Positions 1 through 9,051 of a stretch of DNA of 64,000 nucleotides are shown piece after piece. The first letter of the stretch is position 1. Every line of letters begins with the position of its first letter. Source of the DNA: Streptomyces sp. GS7 (GTDB taxonomy: Bacteria > Actinomycetota > Actinomycetes > Streptomycetales > Streptomycetaceae); contig NZ_CP047146.1 in the NCBI RefSeq assembly GCF_009834125.1, forward strand, positions 6,441,501-6,505,500, in the 5' to 3' direction. The notes under the pieces are model-generated. The model made no database searches. It saw only the letters and a list, made by a program, of their open reading frames with translations, and was not told the DNA's origin. The position numbers and the translations under genes are program-made.

Positions 1-2
1 CC

Positions 3-608
3 ACCGGCCCGTTCGGCCGCGCGCTGTCCTTCGACGGCAGGGACGCCGCCGTCCGCCTCCCCTTCCGCCCCTCGCTCCCCCTGGACAGCGACGACTTCAC
101 CTGCACCCTGTGGTTCCGCTACCGGGCCACGCGCGGGGAGCAACCGCTGCTGTGGATGGGCGGGGTGGGCGGCACCTCCCCGCAGGTCGCGGTGGTCGGC
201 GACCCCGCGCACCGCCGGATCACCGCCCGTCTGACGGCCGTCGACGGGGCCCGGCCCCCCGCCACCGCCCAGGTGTCGTCCGACGGCGCCCACAACGACG
301 GGGGCTGGCACCACCTCGCGCTGCGCCGCACCCGCGGCCGGCTGCTGCTCACGGTGGACGGCACCGCGACCACCACCGCCACCGACGTCCCCGGGTCGGT
401 CAGCCGCACCTCGGTCTTCGGCGTCCACCTGGGCCAGCGGCCCGACGGCCGCGCCCAGTTCACCGGCGCCCTCGCCGAGGTACGCGTCTACCGGCGGGCC
501 CTGACCGACTCCGAGCTCTCCCGGGTCCGGGGCACCGACGCCCCGGTCGCCGGCCCGCTGGTCCTCGGGCTCCCGCTGGACCGGGTGACCGGGGGCGGAC
601 CGGACTGA
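3..608 (+). CDS. LamG/concanavalin-A-like domain protein, C-terminal part
   Basis: The reading frame is open from the first bases, so only the C-terminal ~200 residues are present. The pattern fits a LamG/pentraxin-like jellyroll: alternating strands, 'WHHLALRR' followed by 'LTVDG', then a 'FTGALAEVRVYRRAL' strand. That last strand is the signature of the LamG-like jellyroll fold found at the end of many secreted Streptomyces proteins. The domain is a beta-sandwich that usually binds carbohydrate or serves as an adhesion module; ligand and full architecture cannot be told here. Its last 121 bases overlap the 3' end of the convergent transporter gene. Confidence 0.75.
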   Translation, partial: TGPFGRALSFDGRDAAVRLPFRPSLPLDSDDFTCTLWFRYRATRGEQPLLWMGGVGGTSPQVAVVGDPAHRRITARLTAVDGARPPATAQVSSDGAHNDGGWHHLALRRTRGRLLLTVDGTATTTATDVPGSVSRTSVFGVHLGQRPDGRAQFTGALAEVRVYRRALTDSELSRVRGTDAPVAGPLVLGLPLDRVTGGGPD

Positions 609-1645
609 CCCCGCCCGGCGCCGGCGGCGTCCGGCGCCTCCCCCCCTTCCGCTTCCGCCGCATCTGCCGCATCCGCCCTTGCCGCATACCGCTTCGCGAG
701 CACCGCGCACACCATCAACTGCATCTGGTGGAACAGCATCAGCGGCAGCACCGCCAGCCCGGCCTGGGCGCCGAAGAGGACACTGGCCATCGGGAGCCCG
801 GCGGCCAGGCTCTTCTTCGAACCGGCGAAGGTGATCGCGATCCGGTCCGCCCGCGGGAAGCCCAGCCGCTTCGAGCCGTACGAGGTGACGGTCAGCATGG
901 CCGCCAGCAGGACCGCCTCCACGCCCAGGAGGCACAGCAGCCGCAGCGGGGAGACCTGGTGCCAGATGCCCTGGACCATCCCGGCGCTGAACGCGGCGTA
1001 GACGACCAGCAGGATCGAACCGCGGTCCACGAAACCGAGGACCTTCTTGCGGCGGACGAGGAACCCGGCCATCCAGCGCCGCAGTAACTGCCCCGCGAGG
1101 AACGGCAGCAGCAGCTGGCAGACGATCGAGACGAGCGAGTGCGCGGAGAAGCCGCCGCCGTTGCCGTGCAGCACCAGTGCGGCCAGCAGCGGCGTGACGA
1201 CGATCCCGACGATGCTGGAGAACGACCCGGCGCAGATCGCCGCCGCCACATTGCCGCGCGCTATGGAGGTGAACGCGATCGACGACTGGACCGTCGACGG
1301 CACCAGGCACAGGAACAGCAGGCCGGTGTAGAGGTTCGGCGGCAGGACGTACGGGACCAGGCCGCGGGCGGCCAGGCCGAGCACCGGGAAGACCACGAAG
1401 GTGCAGGCCAGGGTGGTCAGATGGAGGCGCCAGTGACGCAGCCCGTCCATCGCCTCCCGGGTGGAGAGCCGCGCCCCGTAGAGGAAGAAGAGCAGCGCGA
1501 CGGCGCCCGTGGAGGCGCCGTCGGCGACGGTGGCGGCGGGGCCGCGGGCGGGCAGCAGGGCCGCCAGGGCGACGGTCCCGAGCAGCGCCAGGATGTAACC
1601 GTCCACGGGGAGCCGGGAGGGGAGGCGGAACACAGGGCGGCGCAT
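488..1645 (-). CDS. bile acid:sodium symporter family transporter (YfeH-like)
   Basis: A 385-residue polytopic membrane protein with about nine or ten hydrophobic segments between residues 15 and 320. It resembles the SBF-like branch of the bile acid/sodium symporter superfamily; the 'FAGSKKSLAAGLPMA' motif near residue 275 is typical of the YfeH/P7 group. The substrate is unknown. The ATG at 1643-1645 is divergent from a LysR gene, which may regulate it. The last ~50 residues are hydrophilic, rich in Pro/Ser/Arg, and read antisense to the convergent LamG gene. They look like an extension gained by read-through of an older stop rather than a folded domain. Confidence 0.85.
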   Translation of the reverse strand: MRRPVFRLPSRLPVDGYILALLGTVALAALLPARGPAATVADGASTGAVALLFFLYGARLSTREAMDGLRHWRLHLTTLACTFVVFPVLGLAARGLVPYVLPPNLYTGLLFLCLVPSTVQSSIAFTSIARGNVAAAICAGSFSSIVGIVVTPLLAALVLHGNGGGFSAHSLVSIVCQLLLPFLAGQLLRRWMAGFLVRRKKVLGFVDRGSILLVVYAAFSAGMVQGIWHQVSPLRLLCLLGVEAVLLAAMLTVTSYGSKRLGFPRADRIAITFAGSKKSLAAGLPMASVLFGAQAGLAVLPLMLFHQMQLMVCAVLAKRYAARADAADAAEAEGGEAPDAAGAGRGQSGPPPVTRSSGSPRTSGPATGASVPRTRESSESVRARR

Positions 1646-1805
1646 GGTCTCTCTTCGGGGTCGGCGGCTCTCGGGCGGCGGGGACGGTGCCCTCCCCAGA
1701 CTGCCGGTCGCCGCGGCGATCGGGAACCCCTCTTACTGTGGTGACTGTCATCATGAATCGAGATGAGCGGGCCCCACGCCGTCCGGCCCGACCCTGGAGG
1801 TTCCC

Positions 1806-2681
1806 GTGTTCGAGCCCGCGCAGCTGCGCACCTTCCTCGCCGTGGCGCAGACGCTGAGCTTCACCCAGGCCGCGCACCGACTCGGGCTGCGGCAGTCGAC
1901 GGTGAGCCAGCACGTGCGGAAGCTGGAGGAGGCCGCCGGGCGGCGGCTGTTCGCCCGGGATACCCATGCCGTGGAACTCACCGAGGACGGCGAGGCGATG
2001 CTCGGCTTCGCGCGCACCATTCTGGAGGCCAACGAGCGGGCCACGAGCTTCTTCGCCGGGACCCGGCTGCGCGGGCGGCTCCGCTTCGGCGCCTCCGAGG
2101 ACTTCGTGCTGACGCGCCTGCCGGAGGTGCTCGAAGGGTTCCGGCGCGACCACCCCGAGGTCGATCTGGAGCTGACCGTGGAGCTGTCCGGCACGCTGCA
2201 CGAGCTGCTGGCGGCCGGTCGGCTGGACCTCGTACTGGCCAAGCGCCGGCCGGAGGAGTCGCGCGGGCGGCTGGTGTGGCGGGACCGGCTGGTGTGGGTG
2301 GGCACCGACCGGCTGCGGCTGGATCCGCAGCAGCCGGTCCCGCTGGTCGTTTTCCCGCCACCCGCGGTGACCCGGACCCGTGCGCTGGAGGCGCTGGAGC
2401 GCCACGGCCGGGAGTGGCGGATCACCTGCACCAGCGGCAGCCTGAACGGACTGATCGCGGCGACCCGGGCGGGCCTGGGCGTCATGGCGCACTCCCTGGG
2501 GATGCTCCCGCCCGGCCTGGTCCGGATACCGCCGCGCGCGGGGCTGCCGGAGCTGGGCGGGGTGGACTTCGTCCTGCTGCACGGGCAGCGCGCCGGCGCC
2601 GCCCGCGGTCCGGCGGAGGCCCTGGCCGAGGCGATCCTGGCGGGCGGCGACCGGCTGCACCTCCCCCAGGGGCTGCCGTAG
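1806..2681 (+). CDS. LysR family transcriptional regulator
   Basis: 291 residues with the LysR plan. A winged HTH lies at residues 1-60 ('LRTFLAVAQTLSFTQAAHRL', then 'STVSQHVRKLE'), followed by a periplasmic-binding-like co-inducer domain from about 90 to 285. The GTG start at 1806 is set by GGAGG at 1796-1800, five bases upstream. It is transcribed divergently from the SBF transporter across a 160-bp gap, the classical layout for a LysR protein controlling its neighbour. It probably senses a transporter substrate or related metabolite; the effector is not predictable. Confidence 0.9.
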   Translation: MFEPAQLRTFLAVAQTLSFTQAAHRLGLRQSTVSQHVRKLEEAAGRRLFARDTHAVELTEDGEAMLGFARTILEANERATSFFAGTRLRGRLRFGASEDFVLTRLPEVLEGFRRDHPEVDLELTVELSGTLHELLAAGRLDLVLAKRRPEESRGRLVWRDRLVWVGTDRLRLDPQQPVPLVVFPPPAVTRTRALEALERHGREWRITCTSGSLNGLIAATRAGLGVMAHSLGMLPPGLVRIPPRAGLPELGGVDFVLLHGQRAGAARGPAEALAEAILAGGDRLHLPQGLP

Positions 2682-3002
2682 GGCCTGCCCGATGGGCCGG
2701 TGGCATATTCCGCGGATCTCCCGAAGATCTCCTTCGGATCTCCGGCGGAGCGCCGCACTCCTCTCAGGGGGCGCGCCAGCACCGCGGTGGGTGCAGAGAT
2801 TTGGTGCAGATCCGGTCCCGGCAGCGTGATCGTCCGGCGGCGAAACAGCCGGACAATGTCCGTGGTTACCCGAAGTAACCCAATTTCGCCGCTTGGCCGG
2901 TTCCCGCGGCGGAGCGTTCGCGACGTGGTACCGCACTCCCGCCCGCCGCCGCCGTGGGGTACGGTCGCGGCCTTGTGAGAAGCACCACGAGGAGCTGGGC
3001 AA
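2682..3002. other. intergenic region upstream of acyl-CoA synthetase
   Basis: 321 bp without a gene. It holds three copies of GATCTCC at 2715, 2726 and 2737, exactly 11 bp apart. The middle copy sits inside a small hairpin (CCGAAG 2721-2726, CTTCGG 2732-2737). The inverted repeat GGTTAC-N5-GTAACC lies at 2864-2880. These probably mark the LysR terminator and the control region of the downstream fatty-acid activation gene. Confidence 0.5.
2864..2880. promoter_or_regulatory. inverted repeat GGTTAC-N5-GTAACC, candidate operator
   Basis: A perfect 6-bp dyad with a CCGAA spacer, 122 bp upstream of the acyl-CoA synthetase start. Size and symmetry fit a small dimeric regulator (TetR, HxlR or MarR type). 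A related dyad with the same CGAAGTAA half occurs at 11917-11935. The regulator is not identified. Confidence 0.4.
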
Positions 3003-4829
3003 TTGCGCGAGTTCACCGTCCCGCCTTTGGCGACCGCGCCCCGGGTCGGCGGGCTGGCCGACTCCGTCTACGACAATGCCGCATCCGACCCCGACCGGAC
3101 CGCTCTGGCGCGTAAGGACGCCGCGGGGCAGTGGGAGATCGTCACCGCCGCACAGTTCCGGGACGAGGTCATGGCACTGGCCAAGGGCCTGCTCGCGCAG
3201 GGCGTCCGGTTCGGCGACCGGGTCGGCATCATGTCCCGTACGCGCTACGAGTGGACGCTCTTCGACTACGCGCTGTGGTCCGTCGGCGCCCAGTCCGTGC
3301 CGCTGTACCCGACGTCGTCGGCCGAGCAGGTCTTCTGGATGCTGCACAACGCCGACGTCTCGGCCGCGCTCGTCGAGCACGAGGACCACGCGATGACCGT
3401 CGGCTCGGTCATCGACCGACTCCCCCAACTGCGCAAGCTCTGGCAGCTGGACCGCGATCCGGTGGCCGAACTGACCGCGGCCGGTGCGCACATCGACGAC
3501 GAGGTGGTGCACCGCCACCGGATGGCCGTCACCCCGGAAGCCACCGCGACGATCATCTACACCTCCGGCACCACCGGCCGCCCCAAGGGCTGCGTCATCA
3601 CGCACGCCAACTTCATGGCCGAGGCCGACAACATCGTGCTGCGCTACGACAAGGTCTTCCGCTCGAAGCCCGGCGACGAGGCCGCGACCCTGCTCTTCCT
3701 GCCGCTGGCGCACGTCTTCGGGCGGATGGTGCAGGTCGCCGCGATCCGCGGCCGGGTCAAGCTGGGCCACCAGCCCGAACTCGCCGCCCGCGCCCTGATC
3801 CCGGACCTCCAGACGTTCCGCCCCACCTTCATCCTGGCCGTGCCGTACATCTTCGAGAAGGTCTTCGCCGCGGCCCGGCGGCGGGCGGAGGCGGACGGCA
3901 AGGTCGGCCCGTTCGACAAGGCCGTCGACATCGCGGTGCGCTACGCGGCGGCGATGGAGCACAAGGCGTTCGGCACCGGCTCCGGTCCGGGCGCCTCGCT
4001 GCGGATGCAGCACCAGATCTTCGACAAGCTGGTCTACGGCAAGGTCCGCGAGGCGATGGGCGGCCGGGTGCGGCACGCGATGTCCGGTGGTTCGGCCATG
4101 GAGCGGCGGCTGGGGCTGTTCTTCGCCGGCGCCGGCGTACGGATCTTCGAGGGCTACGGCCTGACGGAGAGCACCGCCGCCGCCACCGCGAACCCGCCGG
4201 AGCGGACCCGCTTCGGCACCGTCGGCACGCCCGTCCCCGGCACCACCGTCCATATCGCCGAGGACGGCGAGATCTGGCTCTACGGAGGCCAGATCTTCCA
4301 GGGCTACCACAACAACCCCAAGGCGACCGACGCCGTGCTGCACGACGGCTGGTTCTCCACCGGCGACCTCGGCGCCCTGGACGAGGACGGCTATCTGACG
4401 ATCACCGGCCGCAAGAAGGAAATCCTCGTCACCTCGGGCGGCAAGTCGGTCTCGCCGGTGTCCCTGGAGGAGCGCGTACGGGCGCATCCGCTGGTCGCCC
4501 AGTGCATCGTCGTCGGAAACGACCGGCCGTTCATCGCCGCGCTGGTGACGCTGGACCCCGAGGCGGTCGCGCACTGGCTGGCCATGCGCGGCAAGCCGGA
4601 GATGCCGGCGAGCGACCTGGTGCGCGACCCGGATCTGGAGACCGAGATCCGGCGCGCCGTCGTCGCCGCGAACACCTCGGTCTCCCAGGCCGAGTCGATC
4701 CGCACGTTCCGGATACTGGCCAACCAGTTCACCGAGGAGCACGGCCTGCTGACGCCGTCCCTCAAGCTCAAGCGCAAGGCCATCGAGACGGCCTACTCGG
4801 TGGAGGTCGACGCGCTGTACCGGGGGTGA
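3003..4829 (+). CDS. long-chain fatty-acid--CoA ligase (AMP-forming)
   Basis: 608 residues, usual length for an acyl-CoA synthetase. The adenylate-forming signatures are in order: P-loop 'YTSGTTGRPKG' near residue 186, 'GYGLTESTAAA' (A5) near 385, 'STGDLGALDEDGYL' (A7) near 447, and 'GRKKEILVTSGGK' (A8) near 469. The reaction activates a fatty acid with ATP to an acyl-adenylate and then the CoA thioester, feeding beta-oxidation or lipid synthesis. The TTG start at 3003 is supported by GAGGAG at 2989-2994. It stands alone as a single gene. Chain-length preference cannot be read from sequence. Confidence 0.92.
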   Translation: MREFTVPPLATAPRVGGLADSVYDNAASDPDRTALARKDAAGQWEIVTAAQFRDEVMALAKGLLAQGVRFGDRVGIMSRTRYEWTLFDYALWSVGAQSVPLYPTSSAEQVFWMLHNADVSAALVEHEDHAMTVGSVIDRLPQLRKLWQLDRDPVAELTAAGAHIDDEVVHRHRMAVTPEATATIIYTSGTTGRPKGCVITHANFMAEADNIVLRYDKVFRSKPGDEAATLLFLPLAHVFGRMVQVAAIRGRVKLGHQPELAARALIPDLQTFRPTFILAVPYIFEKVFAAARRRAEADGKVGPFDKAVDIAVRYAAAMEHKAFGTGSGPGASLRMQHQIFDKLVYGKVREAMGGRVRHAMSGGSAMERRLGLFFAGAGVRIFEGYGLTESTAAATANPPERTRFGTVGTPVPGTTVHIAEDGEIWLYGGQIFQGYHNNPKATDAVLHDGWFSTGDLGALDEDGYLTITGRKKEILVTSGGKSVSPVSLEERVRAHPLVAQCIVVGNDRPFIAALVTLDPEAVAHWLAMRGKPEMPASDLVRDPDLETEIRRAVVAANTSVSQAESIRTFRILANQFTEEHGLLTPSLKLKRKAIETAYSVEVDALYRG

Positions 4830-4984
4830 GGGGCGGGGCACGGAGCGGGGCCGCCGGCCGCCGGGAGGGGCCCTTACGGGATGACCCGGATTTCCGGAGC
4901 TTGTCGGCATGCGCGGGAATGTCCGGGGACGGATGATCGTTGAGACCGCAGTACACGAAAGCCGACGTAAGGATCGATTCCCCC

Positions 4985-5818
4985 GTGAGCACGGTTCCGT
5001 CCATCACGCTCAACAACGACCTCGCGATGCCCCAGCTCGGTTACGGCGTCTGGCAGATCCCCGACGACGACGCGTTCACGGCCGTCGGGCGCGCCCTGGA
5101 GGCCGGGTACCGCAGCATCGACACCGCGGCGATCTACGGCAACGAAGAGGGCACCGGAAAGGCTCTCGCCGCCTCGGGCATCGCCCGCGAGGAGCTCTTC
5201 GTCACGACCAAGCTCTGGAATTCGGAGCAGGGCTACGACTCCACCCTCCGCGCCTTCGACGCCTCACTGGCCAAGCTCGGCCTGGAGTACGTCGACCTGT
5301 ACCTGATCCACTGGCCGCTCCCGGCCCGGGACACGTACGTCGACACGTACAAGGCGTTCGAGAAGATCTACGCGGACGGCCGCGCCAAGGCCATCGGCGT
5401 CTCCAACTTCCAGCCCGCCCACCTGGAGCGGCTGCTGGGCGAGACCTCGGTCGTCCCGGCCGTCAACCAGATCGAGCTGCACCCGCAGCTCCAGCAGGCC
5501 GAGTCCCGCGCGTTCCACGCCGAGCACGGCATCGCCACCGAGGCCTGGTCGCCGCTCGGCCAGGGCAAGAGCCTCCTGGCCGACCCGACCATCGCCAAGA
5601 TCGCCGAGAAGCACGGCAGGACCCCCGCCCAGGTGGTCCTGCGCTGGCACCTCCAGGTCGGCAACATCGTCATCCCCAAGTCCGCCACCCCGTCGCGGAT
5701 CCGGGAGAACTTCGACGTCTTCGGGTTCGCGCTGGACGACGCGGACCTGGCAGCCGTCGCCGGCCTGGACTCGGGCAACCGCCTCGGCCCGGACCCGGCC
5801 ACGTTCGACATGGCGTGA
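4985..5818 (+). CDS. aldo/keto reductase
   Basis: 277 residues from GTG 4985, chosen because AAGGAT sits at 4969-4974; a TTG at 4940 in the same frame lacks a ribosome site. The AKR (beta/alpha)8 catalytic tetrad is complete: D46 and Y51 in 'SIDTAAIYGNE', K76 in 'VTTKLWN', H109 in 'LIHWP'. 'IPKSATPSRIRENFDVF' near the C-terminus is the NADPH-binding motif. It resembles the 2,5-diketo-D-gluconate reductase/AKR5 branch, so a broad-specificity NADPH-dependent carbonyl reductase is likely. Confidence 0.92.
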   Translation: MSTVPSITLNNDLAMPQLGYGVWQIPDDDAFTAVGRALEAGYRSIDTAAIYGNEEGTGKALAASGIAREELFVTTKLWNSEQGYDSTLRAFDASLAKLGLEYVDLYLIHWPLPARDTYVDTYKAFEKIYADGRAKAIGVSNFQPAHLERLLGETSVVPAVNQIELHPQLQQAESRAFHAEHGIATEAWSPLGQGKSLLADPTIAKIAEKHGRTPAQVVLRWHLQVGNIVIPKSATPSRIRENFDVFGFALDDADLAAVAGLDSGNRLGPDPATFDMA

Positions 5819-5974
5819 AGCCCTGAGGCCGCCGCACGGCCGACGATGCCCTACGGCGCCGAGTGGCGGGGTCGCCGGGCGGCGGGAAGTGTGGAAAGGG
5901 GGGCGCTCCCAGCGGGCCGGCCGTCCGGGCCGGTTGCCACTGGCCGGCCACCACTCCGCTCCGAGGAGGCACCG

Positions 5975-6766
5975 ATGCCCGACGCCACCACTCCCTACGC
6001 TCCCGGGACACCCTGCTGGGTCGACCTCGCGGCCCCGGACCAGCAGGCCGCCATCGACTTCTACGCCGGTGTCCTCGGCTGGACCGGCGAGATCGGCCCG
6101 GCGGAGACCGGCGGTTATGCCGTGTGCCTGCTGAACGGGAAACCGGTCGCCGGCATCATGGCCGCGGTCCCCATGGGCGACCAGCCCGCGCCGCCGACCG
6201 TCTGGACCACGTATCTGTCCTCCGCCGACGCGGACGCCACCGCGCGGTCGGTGGAGTCCGCCGGCGGCGCCGTGCTGACGCCCGTCATGGACGTGATGAC
6301 CCTCGGCCGGATGTGCATCGCCGCCGACCCCACCGGCGCGGTCTTCGGCGTCTGGCAGCCGGTCGACTTCCCCGGCGCCGGCGTGGTCAACGAGAGCGGC
6401 GCGCTGATCTGGAACGAGCTCAACACCAGCGACCGCTCCGCCGCCTCCGCCTTCTACCAGGCCGCCCTCGGCATCGAGACCGCCGAGATGGAAGGCGCCC
6501 CGCACTACTACTCACTGAACGTGAACGGGCGCCCCGTGGGCGGTATGCAGCCGATGCCGGAGCATCTGCCCGCCGACACCCCGTCGCACTGGCTGACGTA
6601 CTTCGCGGTGGCGGACGCCGACGCGGCGGTCGCCAAGGTGACCGCGGCCGGCGGCAGCGCGATCATGGAGCCCTTCGACATGATCGCCGGCCGGATGGCC
6701 GTCGTGGCCGACCCGCAGGGCGCGGTCTTCGCCGTGATCCACCCGAAGCCGATGGCACAGGGCTGA
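5975..6766 (+). CDS. tandem VOC/glyoxalase-fold protein (CFP32/Cfp30B-like)
   Basis: 263 residues made of two vicinal-oxygen-chelate modules. Residues 8-120 start at 'PCWVDLAAPDQQAAIDFYAGVLGW' and residues 135-258 start at 'LIWNELNTSDRSAASAFY'. Both end in the 'DPTGAVFGVWQP' / 'DPQGAVFAVIHP' strand. The ATG is preceded by GAGGAGG at 5963-5969. The layout matches actinobacterial hydroxylase/27-kDa antigen Cfp30B-like proteins, whose substrate is largely unknown. The metal-ligand pattern is degenerate, so glyoxalase I activity should not be assumed. Confidence 0.88.
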   Translation: MPDATTPYAPGTPCWVDLAAPDQQAAIDFYAGVLGWTGEIGPAETGGYAVCLLNGKPVAGIMAAVPMGDQPAPPTVWTTYLSSADADATARSVESAGGAVLTPVMDVMTLGRMCIAADPTGAVFGVWQPVDFPGAGVVNESGALIWNELNTSDRSAASAFYQAALGIETAEMEGAPHYYSLNVNGRPVGGMQPMPEHLPADTPSHWLTYFAVADADAAVAKVTAAGGSAIMEPFDMIAGRMAVVADPQGAVFAVIHPKPMAQG

Positions 6767-6909
6767 CGGCCGCCGGACGGCGTGACCGGGTGACCGGCGG
6801 GCGGTCCGGCGCACCGGAGACCGACGCGGCGCCGTGGGCGGCGAACTCCCGGTTGCGGTGCGCGAAACCGGCCCGGGTGAGCGGGAGTTGACCGGGACCG
6901 GAGCGCCGG

Positions 6910-7827
6910 TCAGTGTGCGCGCGCCGTGTGCACCGTCTGCGCGGCGAGCAGGAAGGCGTCCGGGCGGCGGGTGATGCCGGCGGGGTCGTAGGGGTCCGCG
7001 AGACGGGCGAGGGTGCTCAGGTCGTCCGGATCCAGCTGGTCGCCGTAGAGCTCCATGGCGCGGGTGAGATTGGCCTGGATGTAGTGGCGGGCGTCGGCGG
7101 AGAGGGGTGCCGGCAGGTCCAGCAGGAAGCTTCGGGTCCGGGGGGTGCGCAGGCCGGCGTCGGCCAGGAAGGCGGGCCAGTCCTCGATGGCGCCGGCGGT
7201 GCCGGGGAGCGCCGCGCGCATCTCGGTGAACCAGTCCTCGGCCGCCGCGTCCAGGCGCGACAGGAGTCCGGGCCGGCCGATGCCGATGTCGCGCGGCAGG
7301 AAGCGCGGCGCCAGGCCGCCCTCGGAGACGGCGAGCAGCCCACCGGGCCGCAGGTGGCCGGCGAGGGCGGCGACCGCGCCGCGCTGGTCGCCGACGTGGT
7401 GCAGCGCCCGGCTCGACCAGATGACGTCGGCGCCGCCGAGTGCGTCCAGGCCGTACGGGACTTCGGCGAGGTGGGTGTGGATCCGGTCGCCGAGGCCGAG
7501 GCGTGCGGCGCGGTCCCGGGCACGCTCCAGGAGTGCCTCGTTCGCGTCCACCGCGCACACTTCGGCGGCCGGGAAGGCGCCGGCCAGGAGGCAGCTGACG
7601 ACGCCCGGTCCGCTGCCGACGTCCAGGATCCGGCCGACGGTGTCCTGCCCGGCACCGGTGCCTGACGCGACATCAGGGACCAGCAGGTCCCGCAGCCACC
7701 CCGCCGCCTGCTCGTACAGCGGGGTCTGGAGGGCGGCGCCCCGTTCGAGGAGCGGGCCGAGCCGCGCCCAGTCGATGGCGACGCCGTCCTGCGGGTGCCC
7801 GGGTACGGGGCGGTCGTGACTGCTCAT
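6910..7827 (-). CDS. class I SAM-dependent methyltransferase
   Basis: 305 residues. The Rossmann core begins at about residue 66 with SAM motif I 'ILDVGSGPGVVS', followed by the acidic 'VDANEALLERA' (ribose binding) and 'DVIWSSRALHHV' (motif IV region). An N-terminal helical cap and a C-terminal ~100-residue lid probably bind the substrate. It is divergent from the SseB/DUF1266 gene across 112 bp. The methyl acceptor cannot be inferred; small-molecule methylation is the default reading. Confidence 0.87.
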   Translation of the reverse strand: MSSHDRPVPGHPQDGVAIDWARLGPLLERGAALQTPLYEQAAGWLRDLLVPDVASGTGAGQDTVGRILDVGSGPGVVSCLLAGAFPAAEVCAVDANEALLERARDRAARLGLGDRIHTHLAEVPYGLDALGGADVIWSSRALHHVGDQRGAVAALAGHLRPGGLLAVSEGGLAPRFLPRDIGIGRPGLLSRLDAAAEDWFTEMRAALPGTAGAIEDWPAFLADAGLRTPRTRSFLLDLPAPLSADARHYIQANLTRAMELYGDQLDPDDLSTLARLADPYDPAGITRRPDAFLLAAQTVHTARAH

Positions 7828-7939
7828 GACATCGAGCCTCCGTTACGGGTCGTTGCGGGGCAAACCGCCGTCCGGCCCGGAGGTCCCCGCCAAGGCCCTG
7901 GTTACGGGCCGGCGGCGGACCACCGTAGGGTCGGGACCT

Positions 7940-9001
7940 GTGGGTACTCCGGGATGGATGCCGCCGACGGAAACCGAGCGGCGGCTGTACGAAGCGACGG
8001 CGCGTGGTGACTGGGACGGACAGGTCGCGGCGATCGCCGGCGAGGATCTGTATATGGCGGTGCCGCAGCAGGGTCAGGACCCGCTCCCCGTCTACGACGA
8101 CCCGGCGGCGGGCGGTAAGTGCATTCCCGTACTGACGCGCGGCATGCTGCCGCCCTGGCAGCCACAGCAGTTTTTCGACCGGGTGTCGGTCGAGGAGCTG
8201 GCGCAGGACTGGCCCAACGACCGGTGGCGGCTGGCGGTCAACCCGGGCACGCCGTTCGCCGCGTACCTCGCGGCGACACCGGCCCACCGGGCCGGCTGGC
8301 TGCGGGTCCGGACGCAGTACGGGGTGCGGCCCGGCGGGCTGCTCGCCACGCACCAGGGCGCTCCGCAGCACGGCCCGGTCGCCCAGGGACTGGCCTGCGG
8401 CGCGCCGCTCGCGGTGCACCACAGCGTCCCGTGGAACGAGCTGGGCACCGCGTTCCTGGACTACGCCGCGGACGCGCAGACGCTGCGCGAGCAGTGGTCG
8501 GTGACCGACCCGGCCGGCTGGCAGCAGCGCTTCGACCAGCTGCTCGGCGGGCAGTTCGTACCGGCCGACACGGAGGCGGCGCTGCGCGCCCGGCACGGCG
8601 GTACCGAGGAGGCCGAGGCCCCGTCCGGGGACGCGCCCGCGGTGCCCGAACTGGTGGGGCGGTACGAGGAGCGGTTCCGGGCGGACGGGCTGCTGCCGGC
8701 CGGCGGCCGGGTGGTGTCGCTGACCGCGCTCGACCTCGTGCACGCCGTCGGCCTGGTGCGGTGGGGTCTGGGCGCGCGGCTGTGCGCACCGCCGCAGGCC
8801 GAGCAGGCCGTGACGCGGGTGGCCGCGCGCGCCCGTGAGGTCTACGGCTCCTGGGAGGAGTTCGCCGCGGGCTATGCGCTGGGCCGGCTGCTGGCGTTCG
8901 ACAACGGCTGGTTCGGGCCGCCGTACACCGAGGCGGCGCACATCCACCGGGTGCTGACCCAGGATCCGGCCTCGCCGTGGCGTTCTCTGCCGTTCCCCTG
9001 A
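7940..9001 (+). CDS. SseB-like N-terminal / DUF1266 C-terminal protein
   Basis: 353 residues from GTG 7940 (ATG 7958 is the alternative; neither has a strong ribosome site). The N-terminal half (about 10-150) resembles SseB/DUF-type enhancer domains, with 'LYMAVPQQ' and 'LPVYDDP'. The C-terminal part (about 230-340) has the helical pattern of DUF1266: 'LTALDLVHAVGLVRWGLGAR', then 'SWEEFAAGYALGRLLAF'. Similar proteins are common and often multi-copy in Streptomyces. Function unknown; no catalytic motif is visible. Confidence 0.7.
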   Translation: MGTPGWMPPTETERRLYEATARGDWDGQVAAIAGEDLYMAVPQQGQDPLPVYDDPAAGGKCIPVLTRGMLPPWQPQQFFDRVSVEELAQDWPNDRWRLAVNPGTPFAAYLAATPAHRAGWLRVRTQYGVRPGGLLATHQGAPQHGPVAQGLACGAPLAVHHSVPWNELGTAFLDYAADAQTLREQWSVTDPAGWQQRFDQLLGGQFVPADTEAALRARHGGTEEAEAPSGDAPAVPELVGRYEERFRADGLLPAGGRVVSLTALDLVHAVGLVRWGLGARLCAPPQAEQAVTRVAARAREVYGSWEEFAAGYALGRLLAFDNGWFGPPYTEAAHIHRVLTQDPASPWRSLPFP

Positions 9002-9051
9002 CGGGGCGGTACGCGGCACCGTTCGCCTGACAGGGGCGGCGGGGAACCGGG

